Shown: positions 42,219-53,917, counted from the stretch's first letter. The stretch is 64,000 nucleotides of DNA from Micromonospora sp. MA102 (GCF_025460765.1 NZ_JAMWEG010000002.1:496001-560000), one strand, 5' to 3'. Numbers and translations: made by a program. Notes: generated by a model not told the origin, from the sequence alone.

Positions 42219-43748
42219 ATGGGCTGGGGGAGGGGCGAGGCCTTGGACGGCAGCGAAACCGGTTGGGGTCGGCAGGCTGAGCCGGCACCACGGTGGCGGG
42301 CGCTGCTCGACCGGGCCCGGCTCGGTGGACGCGGCGCGGAGCACCCCGACCCGGACCACCGCCCCGACGACCCACCGCCGCCGGCGCCGGACCCGCTGCC
42401 CCGGCGCGCCGGCGGCACCGGCTGGACGGGCCGCGCGCAGGCCGTCGCCCGCCCCGCCGACGGGTCGTACGGCGCCGAGCCGGCCTACCGCGTCGAGGCG
42501 ACCTACCGGGTGGAGCCGGCCTACCGGGCCGACCCGCACCACGGCGGCGAGCCGGCCTACCGGGCGGAGCCCGCGTACCGGGCCGAGCCGGAGCCGCGCG
42601 CGGAGCCGTCCTGGCGCGCCGAGCCGGTCCGCCCGCCGGAGCCGAACTATCCCGAGCCCGAGGCGCGCGGCCGGGGCACCGCCTCGGTCGAGTCCCGGTA
42701 CTCCCTGCTCGACAGCGGCTACCAGCCCGACCCGCCCCCGGCGGAGTCCCGCTACGCGCTGCTCGACCGCGGCCGCGACCGGCCGGAGATCCACCCCGCC
42801 CCCGAGCCGCCCCCACCGGCCCCCGCCTATCCGGCCCAGCCCGAGGCCTACCCGGCGCAGGCCGAGAGTTATCCCGCCCGGATCGAGCCGGCCCGGATCG
42901 AGCCGGCGCGCGTGGAGTGGCGCGCACCGGCACCGGACGCCGAGCTGGAGCGGGCCGCCGCCGTGCTCCGCCGCGAGCTGGGCGGGCCCCGCGTGCTCGC
43001 CTTCGCCAATCCCAAGGGCGGGGTGCACAAGACCACCGCCACCGTGCTCGCCGCGGCCACCGTGGGCAGCGTGCGCGGGCGCGGGGTGCTGGCCTGGGAC
43101 GACAACGAGCTGCGGGGCACCCTCGGCCTGCGCGCCGGCAGCGCCCGGCACGCCCGCACCATCCGGCACCTGATCCACGACCTCGCGCAGATCGAGATCC
43201 TGGAGGGCGCCACCCTCCTGGAGCACCTCGACGACTATCTGCGGCACGCCTCCGACGGCTCGTACGACGTGCTGGCCGGCGAGGAGAGCCCGCGCTTCGC
43301 CCAGCGGCTGGACCAGTTCACCGTCAAGCGGGTGCTGGAGCTGCTGCGCCGCACCCACGAGGTGGTCTGCGTGGACACCGGCAACAACGTGGAGAGCCCC
43401 AACTGGCGCACCGTCATGCAGGCGGCCGACCAGCTCGTGGTGACCACCGTGCCTCGGGAGGACGCCGCCTTCAGCGCGGACTGGATGCTCGACCTGCTGC
43501 ACGAGGAGGGCATGGGCGAGCTGGCCGACAACGCGGTCACCCTCATCTCCTGCCCCACCCCGGGCCGCACCGCGCTCCAGGACGACCTGGAACGCCACTT
43601 CGCCACCCGGACGCGGGCGGTGGCCGTGGTGCCGTACGACCCGGCGCTGGAGACCGGCTCCTCGATCGAGTATCACCAGCTCCAGGCGGAGACGCGGCAG
43701 GGCTGGCTCAAGGCGGCCTCGGTGATGCTGGAACCGTTCGCCCGCTGA
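42219..43748 (+). CDS. MinD/ParA-like ATPase with altered P-loop and repetitive N-terminal region
   Basis: A protein of 509 residues. The N-terminal ~245 residues are low-complexity and rich in Pro, Ala, Glu, Tyr and Arg, with AEPAYR-type repeats at about 87-130. A SIMIBI ATPase domain follows. Its deviant Walker A reads KGGVHKTT (266-273), with His270 where the family has Gly. The next expected acidic motif is WDDNELRGTLG. VVCVDTGNN and VVTTVPREDAAF follow the usual order. It may bind nucleotide poorly or act as a scaffold. ATG 42219 has GGCGGAG upstream. Confidence 0.8.
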   Translation: MGWGRGEALDGSETGWGRQAEPAPRWRALLDRARLGGRGAEHPDPDHRPDDPPPPAPDPLPRRAGGTGWTGRAQAVARPADGSYGAEPAYRVEATYRVEPAYRADPHHGGEPAYRAEPAYRAEPEPRAEPSWRAEPVRPPEPNYPEPEARGRGTASVESRYSLLDSGYQPDPPPAESRYALLDRGRDRPEIHPAPEPPPPAPAYPAQPEAYPAQAESYPARIEPARIEPARVEWRAPAPDAELERAAAVLRRELGGPRVLAFANPKGGVHKTTATVLAAATVGSVRGRGVLAWDDNELRGTLGLRAGSARHARTIRHLIHDLAQIEILEGATLLEHLDDYLRHASDGSYDVLAGEESPRFAQRLDQFTVKRVLELLRRTHEVVCVDTGNNVESPNWRTVMQAADQLVVTTVPREDAAFSADWMLDLLHEEGMGELADNAVTLISCPTPGRTALQDDLERHFATRTRAVAVVPYDPALETGSSIEYHQLQAETRQGWLKAASVMLEPFAR

Positions 43749-43795
43749 CCGCCACCGCCGCCCCGCGCCGCCCCGCCGCCTGAGAGGATCACCGG

Positions 43796-44746
43796 GTGAG
43801 TCCGGACACCCCTGATTCCGAGCGGGCCGCCGAGGGTCCCGGCGCGCCCGGCGACGCCGCCCGCCCGCCCGCCGGCGCGGGCAGCTCCCCGCGCCCCGAC
43901 CGGCCGACCGACTCCGCCCCGCCCGACGGGCCCCCCGGCGAGGGTGCGTCGCCCGGCCCGTCCCCGGCCTGGCGTGAGGCACCTGACCAGGCCCCGGCCG
44001 AGGGGGCGGAGGCCCCCGGCTGGCCCGGCGGCCTGCCGGTGCCCGCGGGCACCCCGGTCACCGCGCCCGGCGCGGACCCGCTCGCCGGCTACCCCGGCGT
44101 CGTCGGGGCCGTGCCCGGTGCGCCGTCCGCCACCCGCCGGGCCGGGGGCCGCGCCGTCGCGGTCGCCCTCGGCGCGGCGCTGCTGCTCACCGTGCTCGGC
44201 GCGCCCCTGGGCCTGCTCTGGGCGCTGGTGGCCCCGGGCACGCCGGTGCAGATGACCGCCGACGGTGCGGTCTACGCCACGCCGCAGCCGGAGCAGCCGA
44301 TCGCCGCGGACGGCTGGTTCAGCCTGCTCGGGCTCGGCTTCGGGGTGCTCGCCTCGATCGCCCTCTGGGTGGTGCTGCGCCGCCGGCGCGGCCCGGTCGG
44401 CCTCGCCGCCGGGGCGCTCGGCGGGCTCGGCGCGGCGGTCGTGGCGTGGCAGGTCGGCCGCCGGATCGGCCTCGGCACCTACCAGCGGCTGCTGGACACC
44501 GCGCCGCCCGGGACCGACTTCACCAAGCCGGCCGACCTGCGTGCCGGCGGCGTCGACTGGTACGGGCCGCTGCCCGTCCCGCACGGCAACCTGCTGCTGG
44601 CGGCGTTCGGCGCCGTCGTGACGTACACCCTGCTGGCCGGCTGGTCGCGGTGGCCCTCGCTGCGGCCGGAGCCGGAGTGGGACGGCGGCTGGGCGCCCGG
44701 CGGGCCGGGGATCAGTTCGGCGCCGGGGGACCAGCCAGCTCGCTGA
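43796..44746 (+). CDS. DUF2567 family membrane protein
   Basis: A 316-residue protein. A disordered Pro/Gly-rich cytoplasmic stretch (1-110) is followed by about four membrane helices, with the DUF2567-like segment ADGWFSLLGLGFGVLASIALW and a loop containing YQRLLDTAPPGTDF. The function is unknown. The GTG start is preceded by GAGAGGAT, which could be a ribosome-binding site or a -10 box. Its last 35 bases overlap the end of the convergent LON-domain gene. Confidence 0.78.
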   Translation: MSPDTPDSERAAEGPGAPGDAARPPAGAGSSPRPDRPTDSAPPDGPPGEGASPGPSPAWREAPDQAPAEGAEAPGWPGGLPVPAGTPVTAPGADPLAGYPGVVGAVPGAPSATRRAGGRAVAVALGAALLLTVLGAPLGLLWALVAPGTPVQMTADGAVYATPQPEQPIAADGWFSLLGLGFGVLASIALWVVLRRRRGPVGLAAGALGGLGAAVVAWQVGRRIGLGTYQRLLDTAPPGTDFTKPADLRAGGVDWYGPLPVPHGNLLLAAFGAVVTYTLLAGWSRWPSLRPEPEWDGGWAPGGPGISSAPGDQPAR

Positions 44747-45416
44747 GCGGCACCGGGACGGCCCGGACCTCGCGCAGCAGCGTCGTCTCCCGGTTGAGCA
44801 GCCGCAGCTCGGCCCGGAGCCGCCCGGCGGTGTCGTCGATGGCGAGCAGCCGCTGCCGGTCGTCGACGGTCAGCGCCGCGGTCGCGGCGACCAGGTGCGA
44901 CAGCACCGTCGGATCCTCGGGCAGCTGCTCGGAGATCTCCTGCGGGTCCGGCCGGACCAGGCCCAGATATTGCCGGAAGACCGAGATGACCCGGGCGGCC
45001 AGCAGGTCGGCGACCTCGTCCGTGCCGGCCGGCTCGGGCAGCCACTCCACCTCGGCGGTCAGGTAGGGCGCGGCGGCGTCGTCGACCTCGGCGACGCGGA
45101 ACCGCCGCCGACCCACGGTGACGATGTCGAACCCGCCGTCGGCCAGCTCCGTCACCTGCCGCAGCTCGGCGGTGCAGCCCACCTCGTGCAGGGTGACCTC
45201 GCCGCCGGTGGGGGCCGGCCGGCCCGGCGGCCCGGCCGCCGCGACCTCCCAGCCGCTCTGGATCGCCACCACCCCGAACTCGCGCGGCGCACCCTCGGGC
45301 AGCCCGACCAGGTGGCGCACCAGTGCCCGGTAACGCTCCTCGAAGATGTGCAGCGGGAGGACCAGCCCCGGGAAGAGGACCGTCCCGAGCGGGAAAACCG
45401 GCAGCCGTGCGGTCAC
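44712..45416 (-). CDS. LON N-terminal substrate-binding domain protein
   Basis: A 234-residue stand-alone LON substrate-binding domain ([20 protein letters not shown], then [10 protein letters not shown], and [10 protein letters not shown]). It has no protease or ATPase part. Such proteins are common in Actinobacteria and their role is not settled. GTG 45416 is chosen because TACTCT lies exactly seven bases before it and the family begins here. The frame extends 16 codons further upstream. Confidence 0.85.
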   Translation of the reverse strand: MTARLPVFPLGTVLFPGLVLPLHIFEERYRALVRHLVGLPEGAPREFGVVAIQSGWEVAAAGPPGRPAPTGGEVTLHEVGCTAELRQVTELADGGFDIVTVGRRRFRVAEVDDAAAPYLTAEVEWLPEPAGTDEVADLLAARVISVFRQYLGLVRPDPQEISEQLPEDPTVLSHLVAATAALTVDDRQRLLAIDDTAGRLRAELRLLNRETTLLREVRAVPVPLSELAGPPAPN

Positions 45417-45423
45417 GTGATCG

Positions 45424-45429
45424 AGAGTA
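45424..45429 (-). promoter_or_regulatory. -10 box of the LON-domain gene
   Basis: TACTCT on the minus strand, seven bases from GTG 45416, indicating a leaderless message. Confidence 0.5.
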
Positions 45430-45510
45430 TCCCGATCGCGTCCCGGCGGCGTGTCCCGCCTCACCGTCCCGGCGTACGGGCGGCTCCGGTCGGCCCGCGG
45501 GGCGGCAGCC

Positions 45511-45516
45511 TAGACT
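45511..45516 (+). promoter_or_regulatory. -10 box of the his operon (hisD)
   Basis: TAGACT, seven bases before GTG 45524. A leaderless start leaves no room for a histidine leader peptide, so attenuation of this operon is unlikely. Confidence 0.55.
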
Positions 45517-45523
45517 CGCAAGG

Positions 45524-48577
<3,054 letters not shown>

Positions 48578-48578
<1 letters not shown>

Positions 48579-48637
48579 TGAGCGCGAGGAACGCAGCGCA
48601 GCGGAGTACCGCGGTCGCGAATGAAGGGCGGCTCTGA
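48578..48637 (+). repeat. 60-base in-phase repeat copy linking hisB to the small membrane gene
   Basis: Reads as a 19-codon mini-ORF, MSARNAAQRSTAVANEGRL. Its ATG overlaps the hisB stop (TGATG) and its TGA overlaps the next ATG (TGATG). It is a diverged copy of the 60-base unit at 49451-49570. Flanking imperfect direct repeats (48561-48580 and 48621-48639, GAAGGGCG...CTCTGATG) suggest insertion with duplication of the gene junction. Confidence 0.65.
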
Positions 48638-48807
48638 TGGGTCGGGCGCTGCCGACGTTGCTGCTGATCCTGGCCGGGGTGCTGGTCGGCGGGACCTGGT
48701 CGCTCTACAAGCAGGGCGCCGCCCGCCCCGCGGTGGTGGTCACCGGCCTGCTGGCGGTGCTGGCCACCGCCGGTGGGCTGCTCTGGCTGCTGCCGGGGGA
48801 GAGCTGA
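48637..48807 (+). CDS. Small two-helix membrane protein of the his operon
   Basis: A 56-residue protein with two hydrophobic helices (about 5-21 and 33-52) separated by a short loop WSLYKQGAARP. It is joined by TGATG overlaps to the mini-ORF upstream and to another mini-ORF downstream. Small membrane proteins at this position, between hisB and hisH, occur in other actinobacteria. The function is unknown. It is too short for a secure family call, but the frame has strong G/C third-position bias. Confidence 0.7.
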   Translation: MGRALPTLLLILAGVLVGGTWSLYKQGAARPAVVVTGLLAVLATAGGLLWLLPGES

Positions 48808-48836
48808 TGGGCGAGCGCAGCGGAGTGCCGTCGTGA
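48807..48836 (+). repeat. Short mini-ORF linker between the small membrane gene and hisH
   Basis: Reads MGERSGVPS. Its ATG overlaps the preceding stop (TGATG) and its TGA overlaps the hisH GTG (GTGA). GCGCAGCGGAGTGCCG matches part of the 48578-48637 copy, so it looks like a shortened member of the same repeat. Confidence 0.55.
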
Positions 48837-49456
48837 CCAGGCGGGTGGTGGTGCTCGACTACGGGTCGGGCAACCTGCGGTCGGCCGAGCGGGCCCTCGC
48901 GCGGGTCGGGGCGGACGTCACCGTCACCGCCGACCTGACCGCGGCCGCCGAGGCCGAGGGCCTGGTGGTGCCGGGCGTGGGCGCGTTCGCCGCGTGCATG
49001 GCGGGGATCGAGGCGCTGGGCGCCGGCCCGGTCATCGCCGAGCGGGTCGCCGCCGGCCGCCCGGTGCTCGGCATCTGCGTGGGGATGCAGGTGCTCTTCG
49101 AGCACGGTGACGAGCACGGCGTGGTCACCAAGGGGCTCGGGCTGCTGCCCGGCGGGGTGACCAGGCTGCCCGCGCCGCGGCTGCCGCACATGGGCTGGAA
49201 CACCGTGCAGGCCCCGGCCGGCTCGGTACTCTTCGCCGGCCTGCCGGCCGACGCCCGGTTCTACTTCGTCCACTCCTACGGGGTGACCGCGCCGGCCGCG
49301 CTGGCCGCCGCCGGGGCCACCGTCACCACCGCCCACCACGGCACGGACTTCGTCGCCGGGATCGAACGGGGCTCGCTGTCGGCGGCCCAGTTCCACCCGG
49401 AGAAGTCGGCGGACACGGGGGCGGCTCTGCTGCACAACTGGCTGGGCACGCTGTGA
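48833..49456 (+). CDS. hisH: Imidazole glycerol phosphate synthase, glutaminase subunit
   Basis: A 207-residue class I glutamine amidotransferase. The nucleophile is Cys82 in GICVGMQ, and the His/Glu pair is in QFHPEKS. It supplies ammonia to HisF, whose gene lies 3.7 kb downstream. GTG 48833 matches the family start (VVVLDYGSGNLRS) and overlaps the mini-ORF stop. The TGA is again overlapped by a GTG of the tandem repeat. Confidence 0.95.
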   Translation: MTRRVVVLDYGSGNLRSAERALARVGADVTVTADLTAAAEAEGLVVPGVGAFAACMAGIEALGAGPVIAERVAAGRPVLGICVGMQVLFEHGDEHGVVTKGLGLLPGGVTRLPAPRLPHMGWNTVQAPAGSVLFAGLPADARFYFVHSYGVTAPAALAAAGATVTTAHHGTDFVAGIERGSLSAAQFHPEKSADTGAALLHNWLGTL

Positions 49457-49570
49457 GCGCCAGGAGTGAGCCGGTTCTGCGAGCCCCGCAGTCGCGAACG
49501 ACCGGCGGTCCTGTGAGCGCGAGGAGTGAGCCGGTTCTGCGAGCCCCGCAGTCGCGAACGACCGGCGGCC
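49451..49570 (+). repeat. Tandem 60-base repeat (two copies) linking hisH to the next gene
   Basis: Units 49451-49510 and 49511-49570 differ at only two positions. Read from GTG 49453 the unit encodes VSARSEPVLRAPQSRTTGGP twice, ending at TGA 49576-49578. The GTG overlaps the hisH stop (GTGA) and the TGA overlaps the TTG of the next gene (TTGA). The repeat length is a multiple of three, so coupling survives copy-number change. Confidence 0.8.
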
Positions 49571-49574
49571 CAGC

Positions 49575-49898
49575 TTGAGTAAGGAGCGGGCGCGGCGGCG
49601 GGAGGCGCGGCGGGCCGAGCTGGAGCGGGAACGCGCCGCGCGCGCCCGCAGGGTGGCGCGCCGGGACCGGCGGCGTGCCGTCGTACGCCGGTTGACGCCC
49701 GCCGTGCGGCGCGGCCGCACCGGCCGGTTGCGCCGGCACAGTCGTGGCGAGCGGGCGGCGATCCTGCTGCTCACCGGCGCGGCCGTGGCCGGCATCTGGA
49801 GTTTCGTCGACGACCTGGCGCTGCGGCTGGCGTTGGTCGTGTTGTTGCTGCTGGTCCTGCCCGCGGTCGTGGTGATCGCGCTGGACCGACGTTCCTGA
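49575..49898 (+). CDS. Small basic membrane protein of the his operon, unknown function
   Basis: A 107-residue protein with a very basic N-terminal half (about 20 Arg in the first 60 residues, probably helical) and two hydrophobic helices (about 61-77 and 81-102). The TTG start overlaps the stop of the repeat mini-ORF (TTGA). A start further in would cut the basic helix. I recognise no domain. Position between hisH and hisA is shared with other actinobacteria. Confidence 0.7.
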   Translation: MSKERARRREARRAELERERAARARRVARRDRRRAVVRRLTPAVRRGRTGRLRRHSRGERAAILLLTGAAVAGIWSFVDDLALRLALVVLLLLVLPAVVVIALDRRS

Positions 49899-49914
49899 TG
49901 CGAGGAGAATTTCG

Positions 49915-50643
49915 TTGAGCCTCACCCTGTTGCCCGCCGTGGACGTCGCGGACGGGCAGGCCGTCCGGCTCGTCCAGGGCGCCGCCGGCAGCGAGACCAC
50001 GTACGGCGACCCGCTGGAGGCCGCCCTCGCCTGGCAGTCCGACGGGGCGGAGTGGATCCACCTCGTCGACCTGGACGCCGCGTTCGGGCGGGGCACCAAC
50101 GCCCATCTGCTCGCCGAGGTGGTCCGCCGGCTCGACGTGAAGGTCGAACTCTCCGGCGGCATCCGGGACGACGAGTCGTTGCAGGCCGCCCTGGGCACCG
50201 GCGCGGCCCGGGTCAACATCGGCACCGCCGCGCTGGAGGACCCGGAGTGGTGCGACCGGGTCTGCGGCGAGTACGGCGACCGGGTGGCCATCGGGCTGGA
50301 CGTGCGCGGCCGTACCCTCTCGGCGCGGGGCTGGACCCGCGACGGCGGTGACCTCTACGAGGTGCTGGCCCGGTTGGACAAGGCCGGCGCGACCCGTTAC
50401 GTGGTCACCGACATCACCAAGGACGGCACGATGCGCGGGCCGAACCTGGACCTGCTGCGGGAGGTCTGCGCCCGCACCGACGCGCCGGTGGTCGCCTCCG
50501 GCGGCGTGTCCACGCTGGACGACCTGCGCGCGCTGGCCACCCTGGAGCCGGTGGGGGTGGAGGGTGTGATCACCGGCAAGGCGCTCTACGCCGGTGCGTT
50601 CACGGTCGCCGAGGCGCTCGCCACCCTGCGGGCCGGCGCGTGA
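49915..50643 (+). CDS. priA: Bifunctional ProFAR isomerase / PRA isomerase PriA (HisA)
   Basis: A 242-residue beta/alpha barrel. Catalytic Asp10 is in [11 protein letters not shown], and the second half carries the TDITKDGTM loop with the second catalytic Asp. Actinobacteria commonly use this protein for both histidine (HisA) and tryptophan (TrpF) steps. The bifunctional call is by lineage and similarity, not proved here. The TTG start has GAGGAG upstream. It overlaps the next gene by four bases. Confidence 0.92.
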   Translation: MSLTLLPAVDVADGQAVRLVQGAAGSETTYGDPLEAALAWQSDGAEWIHLVDLDAAFGRGTNAHLLAEVVRRLDVKVELSGGIRDDESLQAALGTGAARVNIGTAALEDPEWCDRVCGEYGDRVAIGLDVRGRTLSARGWTRDGGDLYEVLARLDKAGATRYVVTDITKDGTMRGPNLDLLREVCARTDAPVVASGGVSTLDDLRALATLEPVGVEGVITGKALYAGAFTVAEALATLRAGA

Positions 50644-51083
50644 CGGCCGTCGCGGGCGAGGGTTCCCGGCCGGCGCCGGAGCTGCCGGTGGGCGGCGCCG
50701 TGACCCGGCTCGGCTCGGGCGGCCCGTGGGAGGCGCTCTACGGCTACTGCCGGGTGGTCCGGGCCGGGCAGCTGGCGATCACCGCGGGTTGCACCTCCAC
50801 GGTGGACGGCCGGGTGGCGCACGTCGGGGACGCCGCGGCGCAGACCGCCCAGGCGATCCGGATCGGCCTGGACGCGCTCGCCGAGGTGGGCGCCGGGCCG
50901 GCCGACGTGGTGCGCACCCGGATGTACGTGACCGACCGGACGTACGCCGACGAGGTGGGGCGCGCGCACAACGCCGTGTTCGGTGCGGTCCGGCCGGTCG
51001 CCACGATGGTGGTGGTGGCCGGCCTGATCAATCCCGACCTGCTGGTGGAGATCGAGCTGGAGGCGTGGGTCGCCGGGGGCTGA
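50640..51083 (+). CDS. RidA (YjgF/YER057c) family protein lacking the catalytic Arg
   Basis: A 147-residue member of the Rid family. True RidA deaminates enamine/imine intermediates and uses an Arg in a PARS-like motif. Here the aligned stretch is [12 protein letters not shown], with Ala121 at that position, so deaminase activity is doubtful. The trimer-type end [10 protein letters not shown] is present. It overlaps priA (GTGA) and is the last gene of the first his segment. Confidence 0.85.
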   Translation: MTAVAGEGSRPAPELPVGGAVTRLGSGGPWEALYGYCRVVRAGQLAITAGCTSTVDGRVAHVGDAAAQTAQAIRIGLDALAEVGAGPADVVRTRMYVTDRTYADEVGRAHNAVFGAVRPVATMVVVAGLINPDLLVEIELEAWVAGG

Positions 51084-51133
51084 TCCGGGCGCGGCCGACC
51101 GTCGCTGTGGCGGCGTTCACACGGCCGATTGAA

Positions 51134-51162
51134 TTGTGCACAACCTAATTGCGGACTACTGT
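51134..51162 (+). promoter_or_regulatory. ohrR promoter with overlapping operator palindrome
   Basis: TTGTGC (51134-51139), 17 bases, TACTGT (51157-51162), then seven bases to GTG 51170. The perfect palindrome TTGTGCACAA (51134-51143) covers the -35, as expected for OhrR autoregulation. Confidence 0.65.
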
Positions 51163-51169
51163 TCGGGGC

Positions 51170-51616
51170 GTGACCGATGATCTGGTGCTGCGCCGGCAGG
51201 TGTGCTTCGCCCTCTACGCGGCGTCGCGCGCCCTCACCGACGTCTACCGGCCCATCCTCGACGAGCACGGCCTGACCTACCCGCAGTACCTCGTGCTGCT
51301 GGTGCTCTGGGAGCGCGGCGACGACGCCCCCACCGTCTCCGAACTCGGCGCGCGCCTCCGGCTCGACTCCGGCACGCTCTCCCCGCTGCTCAAGCGGCTG
51401 GAGGCGGCCGGTCTGGTGGTGCGCACCCGTTCGGCGGCCGACGAGCGCCGGGTCGAGGTCGGCCTCACCACCCAGGGCCGGGCCCTGCGGGAGCGGATGG
51501 ACGAGGTGCCGCGGCGGGTCGCCCGCGCCACCGGCCTCGCCGAGGCCGAGCTGGTCGCCCTGCGCGACACCCTCACCCGGGTCACCGAGACGATCCACCG
51601 ACAGAAGGAGCAGTGA
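51170..51616 (+). CDS. ohrR: MarR-family organic hydroperoxide regulator OhrR
   Basis: A 148-residue MarR regulator with an N-terminal Cys12 in [14 protein letters not shown], the redox-sensing cysteine position of OhrR. The winged helix includes [23 protein letters not shown] and [10 protein letters not shown] in the wing. Oxidation of the Cys by organic peroxides releases DNA. GTG 51170 is leaderless by promoter geometry. It is coupled to ohr by a GTGA overlap. Confidence 0.92.
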   Translation: MTDDLVLRRQVCFALYAASRALTDVYRPILDEHGLTYPQYLVLLVLWERGDDAPTVSELGARLRLDSGTLSPLLKRLEAAGLVVRTRSAADERRVEVGLTTQGRALRERMDEVPRRVARATGLAEAELVALRDTLTRVTETIHRQKEQ

Positions 51617-52047
51617 CCACCATGCAGGTGCTCTACACCGCGTCCGCGCAGGCCACCGGCGACGGCCGGGACGGCCACGTCCGCACCTCCGACGGCGGCC
51701 TCGACCTGGACCTGGCCATCCCGAAGGAGATGGGCGGCGCCGGCGGCGCGGCCAACCCGGAGCAGCTCTTCGCGGCCGGCTACGCGGCCTGCTTCCACTC
51801 GGCGCTGCGCCTGGTCGCCCGCAAGGCCCGGGCGGACGTCTCGAACTCGGTCGTCGAGGCCGAGGTGGGCATCGGCCCGAACGGCAGCGGCGGCTTCGGT
51901 CTCGCCGTCACCCTGGTCGTCGACCTGCCCGGCGTCGAGCGGTCCGCCGCGCAGCAGCTCGTCGAGGCCGCCCACCAGGTCTGCCCGTACTCCAACGCGA
52001 CCCGGGGCAACATCGACGTCACCCTGACCGTCCGGGACGCCGCATGA
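51613..52047 (+). CDS. ohr: Organic hydroperoxide resistance protein Ohr
   Basis: A 144-residue OsmC/Ohr peroxidase. The two catalytic cysteines are Cys60 (AACFHSAL) and Cys124 ([13 protein letters not shown]). It reduces organic and lipid hydroperoxides with thiol donors. The GTG at 51613 overlaps the ohrR stop and has AAGGAG upstream. An ATG at 51622 is the other possible start. The stop overlaps the next ATG. Confidence 0.95.
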   Translation: MTTMQVLYTASAQATGDGRDGHVRTSDGGLDLDLAIPKEMGGAGGAANPEQLFAAGYAACFHSALRLVARKARADVSNSVVEAEVGIGPNGSGGFGLAVTLVVDLPGVERSAAQQLVEAAHQVCPYSNATRGNIDVTLTVRDAA

Positions 52048-53042
52048 CGGCCAACCGGGAGATCCACCTGGCGTCCCGTCCGCAGGGCTGGCCGACCGCC
52101 GACAACTTCCGGCTGGTCACCACCGAGGTGCCCACCCCGGGGCCGGGCCAGCTCGTGGTCCGCAACCAGTTCATGTCGGTCGACCCGTACATGCGCGGGC
52201 GGATGAACGACGTCAAGTCGTACGTGCCGCCGTTCCGGCTCGACGCCCCGCTCGACGGCGGCGCGGTCGGCGAGGTGGTGGCCAGCGAGGCCGAGGGCTT
52301 CGCGCCCGGCGACGTCGTGCTCCACGGGCTGGGCTGGCGGGAGTACGCGCTGGTCGACGCCAAGGGCGCGCGGAAGGTCGACCCCGGGCTGGCCCCGGTC
52401 ACCGCCTACCTGGGCGTGCTCGGCATGACCGGGCTGACCGCGTACGCGGGCCTGCTCGACGTGGCGGCCATGAAGCCGGGCGAGACGGTCTTCGTCTCCG
52501 GCGCGGCCGGCGCGGTCGGCAGCATGGTGGGGCAGATCGCCAAGCTGCGCGGCGCGGGCCGGGTGGTCGGCAGCGCCGGCTCGCCGGCCAAGGTCGAGCG
52601 GTTACGGGCGCTCGGCTTCGACGCCGCGTTCGACTACCACGACGGGCCGGTCCGCGACCAGCTCCGGGCCGCCGCGCCGGACGGCGTCGACGTCTACTTC
52701 GACAACGTCGGCGGCGAGCACCTGGAGGCCGCCATCGGGGCGATGAACCTGCACGGCCGGGCCGCCATCTGCGGCATGATCTCGCAGTACAACGCCACCG
52801 AGCCGCCCGCCGCCCCGCGCAACCTGGCGCTGCTCATCGGCAAGCGGCTCACCCTGCGCGGCTTCCTGGTCGGCGACCACGGGCACCTGCGCGAGCAGTT
52901 CGTCCAGGAGATGGCCGGCTGGCTGCGGGACGGCCGGATCTCCTACGACGAGACGGTGGTCGACGGCATCGAGCGGGCCCCGGAGGCCTTCCTCGGCCTG
53001 CTGCGCGGCGAGAACCTAGGCAAGATGCTCGTCCGGGTGTGA
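52044..53042 (+). CDS. Zinc-free MDR-family NADP-dependent oxidoreductase
   Basis: A 332-residue medium-chain reductase like leukotriene B4 12-hydroxydehydrogenase / CurA. The NADP loop GAAGAVG is at about 153-159. [12 protein letters not shown] and [14 protein letters not shown] are family motifs, and the zinc ligands of alcohol dehydrogenases are absent. It reduces activated C=C bonds of enones. Co-transcription with ohrR-ohr suggests clean-up of reactive aldehydes or enones from lipid peroxidation. Codon 187 is TTA (52602-52604), very rare here. Confidence 0.9.
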   Translation: MTANREIHLASRPQGWPTADNFRLVTTEVPTPGPGQLVVRNQFMSVDPYMRGRMNDVKSYVPPFRLDAPLDGGAVGEVVASEAEGFAPGDVVLHGLGWREYALVDAKGARKVDPGLAPVTAYLGVLGMTGLTAYAGLLDVAAMKPGETVFVSGAAGAVGSMVGQIAKLRGAGRVVGSAGSPAKVERLRALGFDAAFDYHDGPVRDQLRAAAPDGVDVYFDNVGGEHLEAAIGAMNLHGRAAICGMISQYNATEPPAAPRNLALLIGKRLTLRGFLVGDHGHLREQFVQEMAGWLRDGRISYDETVVDGIERAPEAFLGLLRGENLGKMLVRV

Positions 53043-53057
53043 CCCGGCACTCGTTCG

Positions 53058-53087
53058 CGGCGGCCGGCCCGGTCGGGCCGGCCGCCG
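53058..53087 (+). terminator. Hairpin after the ohr operon
   Basis: Thirteen perfect pairs (53058-53070 with 53075-53087), loop GGTC, no U-tract, 15 bases after the oxidoreductase stop. Confidence 0.65.
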
Positions 53088-53103
53088 TGGCGTGCCGGTT
53101 GGA

Positions 53104-53109
53104 TAGGCT
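53104..53109 (+). promoter_or_regulatory. -10 box of hisF
   Basis: TAGGCT ends six bases before ATG 53116. It gives hisF its own leaderless promoter after the hairpin. Confidence 0.5.
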
Positions 53110-53115
53110 CGCGGC

Positions 53116-53883
53116 ATGACGGTGGCGGTGCGGGTGATCCCGTGTCTGGACGTGGACGCCGGGCGGGTGGTCAAGGGGGTCAACTTCCTCGACCTGCGTG
53201 ACGCCGGCGACCCGGTCGAGCTGGCGGCCGCGTACGACCGGGCCGGCGCCGACGAGTTGACCTTCCTTGACGTCACCGCCTCCAGCAGCGACCGCGGCAC
53301 CATGCTCGACGTGGTGCGGCGCACCGCCGAGTCGGTCTTCATCCCGCTCACCGTCGGCGGGGGCGTCCGCCAGGTGGCCGACGTCGACACGCTGCTGCGC
53401 GCCGGCGCGGACAAGGTCGGGGTGAACACCGCGGCCATCGCCCGCCCCGAGTTGATCGCCGAGATCGCCGACCGCTTCGGCCGTCAGGTGCTCGTGCTCT
53501 CCCTCGACGTCCGCCGGGCGCCGGCCGGGACCACGCCCAGCGGGTTCGAGGTGACCACCCACGGCGGGCGGCGGGGCACCGGCCTCGACGCGGCCGAGTG
53601 GGCGGCGCGCGGCGCGGAACTGGGCGCCGGGGAGATCCTGCTCAACTCGATGGACGCCGACGGCACCAAGGCCGGCTTCGACCTGCCGCTGATCGAGGCG
53701 GTCCGCGCGGTCGTCGAGGTGCCGGTGATCGCCAGCGGCGGGGCCGGCCGGGTGGCCGACTTCCCGCCGGCCATCGGCGCGGGCGCCGACGCGGTGCTCG
53801 CGGCCAGCGTCTTCCACTTCGGCGAGCTGACCGTCGGCGAGGTCAAGAACGCCCTGCGCGGCGCCGGCCACCCGGTGCGCTGA
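53116..53883 (+). CDS. hisF: Imidazole glycerol phosphate synthase, cyclase subunit
   Basis: A 255-residue beta/alpha barrel that, with HisH, makes imidazole glycerol phosphate and AICAR. Asp12 in [12 protein letters not shown] and the central VLSLDVRR supply the catalytic Asp pair, and [15 protein letters not shown] binds phosphate. It is separated from hisH-priA by the ohr operon. No hisI follows in this window. Confidence 0.96.
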   Translation: MTVAVRVIPCLDVDAGRVVKGVNFLDLRDAGDPVELAAAYDRAGADELTFLDVTASSSDRGTMLDVVRRTAESVFIPLTVGGGVRQVADVDTLLRAGADKVGVNTAAIARPELIAEIADRFGRQVLVLSLDVRRAPAGTTPSGFEVTTHGGRRGTGLDAAEWAARGAELGAGEILLNSMDADGTKAGFDLPLIEAVRAVVEVPVIASGGAGRVADFPPAIGAGADAVLAASVFHFGELTVGEVKNALRGAGHPVR

Positions 53884-53917
53884 CCCCGCGCACCATCCCG
53901 GGGCTCGGCGGCGGAGG

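Noticed and set aside
45430-45523. Histidine leader peptide before hisD
   Set aside because: The -10 box is seven bases from the hisD GTG and there is no run of His codons, so there is no room for an attenuator.
48621-48836. 71-codon frame overlapping the small his-operon membrane gene
   Set aside because: It is out of frame with the hydrophobic two-helix protein at 48637-48807, which is coupled by stop/start overlaps on both sides and is the better call.
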